In this document: positions 1 to 3,487 of the stretch, one piece after another
How the letters are laid out: the number at the start of each line of letters is the position of its first letter
Numbering within the stretch: the first letter of the stretch is position 1
Made by a program: the position numbers and the translations under genes
The notes under the pieces: model-generated
What the model was told of the DNA's origin: nothing
The model's input: only the letters and a program-made list of their open reading frames with translations
Database searches by the model: none
Origin: Candidatus Aenigmatarchaeota archaeon
GTDB taxonomy: Archaea > Aenigmatarchaeota > Aenigmatarchaeia > QMZP01
Direction: 5' to 3'
Length of the DNA: 5,422 nt
Assembly: GCA_016867675.1 (NCBI GenBank)
Contig: VGIZ01000051.1
Location: 1-5,422, forward strand

Positions 1-1
1 T

Positions 2-1012
2 GAGGACGCAAGGAAGACAATCGCGAAGCTCATAGGCGCGAAGCCTGAAGAGATAATATTCACGCGGAACACCACTGAAGCCATAAACCTCGTGGCGCAC
101 TCCCTGCCGCTGAAGAAGGGCGACGTCGTCCTCGGCACTGACAAGGAGCACAACTCCAACCTTGTGCCGTGGCAGCTGCTGGCGGAGAAGGGCGTGAAGC
201 ATACTGTTGTCTTTTCCAAATCCGACAACACCTTTGACATGGACAAATATGGGGCGCTCCTCAAGAAGAACGTCAGGCTCGTGTCCATGGTTCATACATC
301 CAATCTGGACGGCGTGACGAATCCTGCGAAAGAAATTGTGAAAAAAGCCCATGACAACGGCTCGCTGGTGCTGCTGGACGGCGCGCAGAGCGTGCCGCAC
401 CAGAGGATTGACGTGCACAGGCTTGACGTGGATTTCCTCGCCTTCTCAGGTCACAAGATGCTCGGACCCACAGGCACAGGCATCCTCTACGCAAGAAAGG
501 ACGCCATGGAAAAGCTCAGGCCGTTCATGGCAGGCGGCGATACAGTGGCAAACACGACATATGACAGCCATGAGTTCCTTGACCCGCCGGAGATGTTTGA
601 GGCAGGGTTGCAGGATTACGCGGGCTTCATAGGTCTGGCAGAAGCAGCCAGATACGTCCAGTCATTCGGGTTTGAGAACATTGAAAGGCTGGAAACCAAC
701 CTCAACAGGAGACTTACGGAAGGCTTGGTTTCCCTGGGACCCGGCGCCGCTGACATTATCGGCCCGAAAGACTCCAGCCTGCGCAGCAGCATAACATCGT
801 TCAACCTGAAGGGCATGGACCACCATCAGGCCGCGCTGATGCTTGACAAGATTGGCAGCGTCATGGTCAGGTCAGGCCAGCACTGCGTGCATTCATGGTT
901 CAATGCGCACGGCATAAAGGGAAGCGTCCGCGCCTCACTTTACCTATACAACAACGAAAAAGACATAGACGTTTTTATGGAAACAATCAAAAAGATAGCA
1001 AAGTTGAGGTAG
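2..1012 (+). CDS. sufS: Cysteine desulfurase, SufS/CsdA-like, partial (5' end outside window)
   Basis: This PLP enzyme takes sulfur from L-cysteine as an enzyme-bound persulfide, leaving alanine, and supplies it for Fe-S cluster and other sulfur-cofactor assembly in the cytoplasm. The frame is open from base 2, and its first residues (ARKTIAKLIGA, then EEIIFTRNTTEAINLVAHS) match the SufS N-terminal region. The GTG at 92 is therefore internal, not the start. 336 residues are visible; against a usual length near 400, about 70 are missing. Seen in order, numbered from the first visible codon: EHNSNLVPW with the His that stacks on PLP; DGAQSVPHQRIDV with the PLP-nitrogen Asp; FSGHK with the Schiff-base Lys (residue 152, codon 455-457); GPTGTGILY; and RSGQHCVHSWF with the catalytic Cys (residue 295, codon 884-886). 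The C-terminus is complete, ending in TAG. The thioredoxin-like gene follows after 23 bases, probably in one operon. Assignment to the SufS-like group is firm; the exact paralogue is less certain. Confidence 0.93.
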   Translation, partial: EDARKTIAKLIGAKPEEIIFTRNTTEAINLVAHSLPLKKGDVVLGTDKEHNSNLVPWQLLAEKGVKHTVVFSKSDNTFDMDKYGALLKKNVRLVSMVHTSNLDGVTNPAKEIVKKAHDNGSLVLLDGAQSVPHQRIDVHRLDVDFLAFSGHKMLGPTGTGILYARKDAMEKLRPFMAGGDTVANTTYDSHEFLDPPEMFEAGLQDYAGFIGLAEAARYVQSFGFENIERLETNLNRRLTEGLVSLGPGAADIIGPKDSSLRSSITSFNLKGMDHHQAALMLDKIGSVMVRSGQHCVHSWFNAHGIKGSVRASLYLYNNEKDIDVFMETIKKIAKLR

Positions 1013-1021
1013 TATTATCAT

Positions 1022-1027
1022 GGAGGT
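1022..1027 (+). promoter_or_regulatory. Shine-Dalgarno site (GGAGGT) of the thioredoxin-like gene
   Basis: GGAGGT lies 8 bases before the ATG at 1036 and matches the archaeal 16S anti-Shine-Dalgarno core. It decides the start of the downstream gene. The frame stays open upstream into sufS but has no better start, and the nearby ATGs at 1020 and 1028 are in other frames. It is the only strong ribosome binding site in the window, as expected for an internal operon gene. Confidence 0.8.
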
Positions 1028-1035
1028 ATGTTCTC

Positions 1036-1836
1036 ATGGTTATTTGCATAGTTGCACTCGTTGTTCTCGGATTCCTCGGCCTGTTCTCGGCGAAATACAG
1101 AAAGTGGGCGAGGGAGGCAGCCGGCTGCGTGGCAAGGATGGCAACGCTCAGGCCGTGCGAGACAGGCTTTGACGACAAGGTCAAGGCAGTAGTCACGACC
1201 GCGCTGATGTCAAGGCATCAGGGCATCGCGCGGTTCACGCACAGGCACTTCAAGGCGCTGTCATGGGTCTTCATGCTGGCGTTTGTGTTCAGCCTGGGCT
1301 ATTCAGCCTACAGCATCTACAACCTTGCCGTCTTCGGCACCTGCGACCCCGTGCATCCCGACCAATGCATCTTCAACCCTGGCGGCGACCCGAACAGGGT
1401 GGTCTGCCCATATGAGGGCCTGAACCTTTCGGAAAGCGTGACCACTATAGGCAACTTCAGCAGCGTGGCATCAGCGGTCATCGAAGGCAGACCCGCTGTC
1501 TATTTTTTCGGCACCACATGGTGTCCGCATTGCCGCTGGGAGAGGCCGATATTCATGAACGTGGCTGCGAAGTTCGCAGGTTACATAGACCTGAAAGTGA
1601 CGGATATTGACGTCAGCCAGCCGCCTGTTGAGATGGAGCTGTTCAGCCATTACTCACCCGAAGGCAGGATACCCCTCATAATAATAGGCGGCAAGTATTT
1701 CAGGGTCGGCAGCGGCGAGGTTTTTGGCGCCGCGAGGGAGGCGCAGGTTTTGACAGCCCTGCTGTGCAAGGCCGCGAATGACCCGATAAGCGACTGCCTG
1801 CTGCCTGAGATACAGCAGCTGGCAGCAGAAATCTAG
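1036..1836 (+). CDS. Membrane-anchored thioredoxin-like protein with CPHC motif
   Basis: 266 residues, probably a disulfide oxidoreductase tethered to the membrane with its catalytic domain outside the cell. A hydrophobic helix (about 1-18) is followed by a basic segment (19-74) that should be cytoplasmic and contains Cys31 and Cys41. A second helix (about 75-98) leads to a short Cys-bearing stretch (Cys103, 111, 124). A thioredoxin-fold domain then runs from about 130 to 245. Its VYFFGTTWCPHC strand and active site place the redox cysteines at 163 and 166. RIPLIIIGG near 211-219 gives the expected cis-Pro (213). Cys244 and Cys254 near the end could form another disulfide. CPHC is the DsbA-type dipeptide, which favours oxidation or isomerisation, but direction cannot be read from sequence alone. 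The positive-inside rule supports the topology. The gene sits 23 bases after sufS with its own GGAGGT. Its stop overlaps the stop of the convergent gene. I recall similar two-helix thioredoxin proteins in DPANN archaea; this was not checked. Confidence 0.88.
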   Translation: MVICIVALVVLGFLGLFSAKYRKWAREAAGCVARMATLRPCETGFDDKVKAVVTTALMSRHQGIARFTHRHFKALSWVFMLAFVFSLGYSAYSIYNLAVFGTCDPVHPDQCIFNPGGDPNRVVCPYEGLNLSESVTTIGNFSSVASAVIEGRPAVYFFGTTWCPHCRWERPIFMNVAAKFAGYIDLKVTDIDVSQPPVEMELFSHYSPEGRIPLIIIGGKYFRVGSGEVFGAAREAQVLTALLCKAANDPISDCLLPEIQQLAAEI

Positions 1837-2375
1837 CCCTTCTTGTCTGGCGTTTTCAGTGAGGTCAGTCTTTTTTGCGACCTGACCAGAAGGTCAGCAT
1901 ACAGGGTGCCTTCAATCTTCCCTTCGCCATAAATTCCGCGCATCTCGTTGCCTATGGTATCAAGTTCGTCAGGGTTCTGGGCGGCTTCTATCCTGCCACG
2001 ATACTCTGCATAGGATCTCAACTCACCTGGAAAACTCAGAATGACAGTCTGCCTGAGCCGCTCAATCTGGTCATCCATTGAAAGCAGCTCCTCGACAGCT
2101 GCTATAAACATTTCAACCAGTGAAGCCTGAGAAGGCAGGCCTTTTCCAAATTTATCGCAAGCATTCTTTGCTGCGCTATGATATGATGGCCTGTAGTTCG
2201 CATCAGCCGGTCCACTCTCTGCTTCTATTGCTTCCCTCACATGCTGGGGCAGGCCAGCTAGATATGTATTAACTTTTTCTGGCTCCATGTCTTTGAGCGC
2301 TTCTTCTGCGTCTAATATGTATGCGAAAGTCCTCACCATATCAAGGCATTTTCGCATGTTTTCAGGCATTGCCAT
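1833..2375 (-). CDS. Hypothetical helical cytoplasmic protein (180 aa)
   Basis: I do not recognise this protein. It is 180 residues long, without a signal peptide or membrane helix, and looks almost entirely alpha-helical and charged. Leu- and Glu-rich segments lie at about 7-52, 82-115 and 117-150, with a Lys-rich tail (TPDKKG). Only two cysteines are present (10 and 73), with no metal or nucleotide motif. The start is the ATG at 2375-2373; a second in-frame ATG at 2369 (residue 3) is possible. A TTAAAAAA box about 24 bases upstream suggests a leaderless mRNA, and no Shine-Dalgarno site is visible. Base and codon use are less GC-biased than in the neighbours: two hand-counted 60-base lines are 47% and 52% GC, against 63% for a ppsA line. 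The gene is convergent with the thioredoxin gene and divergent from the lipoprotein gene. That it is expressed and real is likely from its good length, flush packing and promoter; its function is unknown. Confidence 0.72.
   Translation of the reverse strand: MAMPENMRKCLDMVRTFAYILDAEEALKDMEPEKVNTYLAGLPQHVREAIEAESGPADANYRPSYHSAAKNACDKFGKGLPSQASLVEMFIAAVEELLSMDDQIERLRQTVILSFPGELRSYAEYRGRIEAAQNPDELDTIGNEMRGIYGEGKIEGTLYADLLVRSQKRLTSLKTPDKKG
1871..1876 (+). terminator. Possible oligo-T terminator of the sufS-thioredoxin operon
   Basis: A run of six T lies on the plus strand 35 bases after the thioredoxin stop, inside the convergent gene. Archaeal RNA polymerase can terminate at oligo-T without a hairpin, so this could end the plus-strand transcript. 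The run is short and may simply be coding sequence of the minus-strand gene. Confidence 0.25.
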
Positions 2376-2392
2376 GCCTATAATTTGATGTA

Positions 2393-2404
2393 AGTTTTTT
2401 AAGC
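2393..2404. promoter_or_regulatory. Shared divergent TATA-like core between the 180-aa and lipoprotein genes
   Basis: An A/T block (AGTTTTTTAAG on plus, CTTAAAAAACT on minus) lies in the middle of the 48-base spacer. Its centre is about 25 bases before the ATG at 2424 and about 24 bases before the minus-strand ATG at 2375. That is the usual archaeal TATA-to-start-site distance if transcription begins at the A of each ATG. Neither gene has a visible Shine-Dalgarno site, which fits leaderless mRNAs from one or two overlapping promoters. Confidence 0.55.
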
Positions 2405-2423
2405 CAATCAGCTTACCATTATC

Positions 2424-2747
2424 ATGAAGTTGATTCTTTGGGCTCTCTTGACGGCAGCCATAGTTGTTATCAGCGGCTGCGTGGCATCAAATACCAACGT
2501 TCCCGGACTGACAGACGCTGTCAGCAGATGCCAGCAGAAGTGCCTGGACCTCGTGACCACAAGGGCCGACCTGAGCAAGGGACCGTGCCTTGACAACAAC
2601 ATAACAGCGGGCTGGGTCTGCGATATGGCTCATGATCCGCGCCGGCCTGTTGATGACGATCCGTCAAACCAGTGCCCGGCCTTTGGCACGACTGCCCGTC
2701 ACTTCGTTGAGGTCAACGAGAACTGCAGGATTATACGGGCAGTATAG
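2424..2747 (+). CDS. Secreted Cys-rich lipoprotein (107 aa), function unknown
   Basis: A small exported protein. Lys2 and a hydrophobic stretch (3-16) end in ISGC, a good lipobox with Cys19 as the probable lipidated residue, so the mature protein should be anchored on the outer face of the membrane. The mature part has six further cysteines at 36, 40, 55, 66, 84 and 101, an even number suggesting three disulfides or a metal site. Landmarks are CQQKCLDL, DLSKGPC, WVCDMAHDPRRPVDDDP, NQC and HFVEVNENC. I have a recollection of this pattern (GPC, WVCD-AH-PR-VDN, NQC, HFVEV) as a conserved uncharacterised family in DPANN and related archaea, but cannot verify it. The ATG at 2424 directly follows ATTATC, with a TATA-like block about 25 bases upstream, so the mRNA is probably leaderless. 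The membrane thioredoxin, a possible partner for disulfide formation, lies one gene away. The gene ends in TAG. Confidence 0.8.
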   Translation: MKLILWALLTAAIVVISGCVASNTNVPGLTDAVSRCQQKCLDLVTTRADLSKGPCLDNNITAGWVCDMAHDPRRPVDDDPSNQCPAFGTTARHFVEVNENCRIIRAV

Positions 2748-2765
2748 GGCTATGTTCTTTATGCA

Positions 2766-2822
2766 GGGTCACAACCAGCAACGAAAAGCGCCTACATTAT
2801 AATCCCTGTGTGGCTATGACCC
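2766..2822 (-). other. Inverted repeat with 11-base arms, possible RNA hairpin
   Basis: The arms are GGGTCACAACC (2766-2776) and GGCTATGACCC (2812-2822), separated by 35 bases. Read as plus-strand RNA the stem has two A-C mismatches. Read as minus-strand RNA, both become G-U pairs and the stem is an unbroken 11 pairs. This is the only structure I see in the 124-base gap between the lipoprotein and two-helix protein genes. It does not fold as a tRNA, and a stem this short could arise by chance. Confidence 0.3.
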
Positions 2823-2840
2823 GTAACCAAAAGCCCAGCG

Positions 2841-2848
2841 TTTAATAA
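2841..2848 (+). promoter_or_regulatory. TATA-like box of the two-helix membrane protein gene
   Basis: TTTAATAA is centred about 27 bases before the ATG at 2872, the distance expected between an archaeal TATA box and the start site. The ATG follows AGTATC, giving a C-A junction at the presumed start site, and no Shine-Dalgarno site is present. A leaderless transcript is likely. Confidence 0.55.
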
Positions 2849-2871
2849 GAAACCTCTGACAAGATAGTATC

Positions 2872-3165
2872 ATGATACACCGCGTCCGCAAGACACGTGT
2901 CACAAGGAACGAGATAATCGCCGACCTGATATTCTTTTTTGTGCCCGCGCTCATAGCGCTGATTGCGCTTTACGTCTTTGATATCCACTGGAACTTCTAT
3001 CCGGGCGGCAGCCTGTTCCCGCCGATGAAATACATCTTCACCGACCCGTGGATTTACGTGAGCGGGACGCTGGTCGGCGGGTTCGTGGGCTTCTTCCTCA
3101 TCAAGCTCGTCGTGCTCGGGATACACGAGGAAGAGGCGATGCAGGCAAGGAAAACAAAGAAGTAG
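2872..3165 (+). CDS. Small two-helix membrane protein, unknown function (97 aa)
   Basis: I do not recognise a named family. The basic N-terminus (HRVRKTRVTR, 3-12) and the charged C-terminus (HEEEAMQARKTKK, 85-97) should both lie in the cytoplasm. They bracket two hydrophobic helices at about 17-37 and 61-83, forming a hairpin. The external loop (38-60) is short and rich in aromatic and Pro residues (HWNFYPGG, FPPMKY, DPW). Helix 2 carries GTLVGGFVG, small residues spaced for close helix packing. There are no cysteines and no obvious catalytic residues. The ATG at 2872 is the first in frame after a TATA-like box and looks leaderless. The TAG stop at 3163-3165 directly abuts the stop of the convergent DUF357 gene with no base between. 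A real gene is well supported by hydrophobicity, promoter and packing; the opposite-strand frame here is a shadow. Confidence 0.75.
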   Translation: MIHRVRKTRVTRNEIIADLIFFFVPALIALIALYVFDIHWNFYPGGSLFPPMKYIFTDPWIYVSGTLVGGFVGFFLIKLVVLGIHEEEAMQARKTKK

Positions 3166-3444
3166 CTATTTCTTCGTTAGAAGGTTCATCCTCTCCAGCG
3201 TCTCCCAGATGCCGTAGGCGTAGATGATTGCCTCAAAGGCGTTGAAGTAGTCGCGCTTTTCAAGGAAGTGGCGGCAGTCCCTGACGTATGCATTCACGTT
3301 GTCCATGGCGTTCTGCAGGACCCTGCTTTCAAGCCAGCCTTTCACAAGCTCTGCGCCCTGCATCTTTTCTTCCAGCTTGGAGAGCCATTTCTCGGTTTCT
3401 GACCTGAGTTTCAGGTTGGTGTCAGGCCTTCTGGTTTTGGGCAT
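3166..3444 (-). CDS. DUF357 family protein (92 aa)
   Basis: A short, helical, soluble archaeal protein of unknown biochemical role. The recognisable core is at about 53-89: YVRDCRHFLEKRDYFNAFEA, followed by a Tyr/Ala-rich helix (IIYAYGIWETLERMNLL). This matches the DUF357 pattern of an Asp and HFLEK followed by a GDY-like turn, an AF-A helix and a final Leu-rich helix. In this protein Arg64 replaces the Gly I would expect in the turn. A basic N-terminus (MPKTRRP) and a first helix with several Glu and Lys (14-37) precede the core. Length fits the family, usually around 80-100 residues. The start is the ATG at 3444, preceded by TTTAATC and, about 22-24 bases upstream, by ATTATTAAT; this suggests a leaderless mRNA. 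It diverges from ppsA over a 43-base spacer and ends flush against the two-helix protein gene. DUF357 genes are widespread in archaea, but I know of no established function. Confidence 0.78.
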   Translation of the reverse strand: MPKTRRPDTNLKLRSETEKWLSKLEEKMQGAELVKGWLESRVLQNAMDNVNAYVRDCRHFLEKRDYFNAFEAIIYAYGIWETLERMNLLTKK

Positions 3445-3446
3445 GA

Positions 3447-3473
3447 TTAAATATAGACGCCATTAATAATAGT
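3447..3473. promoter_or_regulatory. Divergent promoter region between the DUF357 gene and ppsA
   Basis: Two A/T boxes lie in the 43-base spacer. TTAAATATAG (3447-3456) is a good TATA match for ppsA and would place the start site near 3478, leaving a leader of about 10 bases. ATTAATAAT (3462-3470, read as ATTATTAAT on minus) is centred about 22 bases before the DUF357 ATG, for which a leaderless start fits. The second box could also serve ppsA as a leaderless promoter at about 21 bases. The two promoters overlap, so use of one may hinder the other. Confidence 0.5.
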
Positions 3474-3487
3474 TATAGGGTGCTTGG

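Noticed and set aside
92..94. GTG at 92 as the start of the desulfurase
   Set aside because: The frame continues upstream to base 2 with clear SufS sequence, so the true start lies outside the window.
351..632. 93-codon plus-strand frame inside sufS
   Set aside because: Out-of-frame shadow across the conserved Lys motif region of SufS.
1020..1022. ATG at 1020 following TATTATC, resembling the leaderless starts
   Set aside because: It opens a frame of only about 50 codons, out of frame with the thioredoxin protein and without any recognisable sequence. It also overlaps the GGAGGT site.
895..1035. Upstream extension of the thioredoxin frame to an ATG at 895
   Set aside because: The added 47 residues overlap the conserved SufS C-terminus in another frame and look like out-of-frame translation. 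GGAGGT before the ATG at 1036 gives a clear start.
2748..2871. tRNA or other known RNA gene in the intergenic gap
   Set aside because: The inverted repeat spans only 57 bases and has no T-loop or anticodon arm pattern. No C/D box motifs are evident.
2842..3126. 94-codon minus-strand frame opposite the two-helix membrane protein
   Set aside because: Charged, low-quality sequence. The plus-strand frame has a sensible two-helix topology, a promoter and flush packing with its neighbour.
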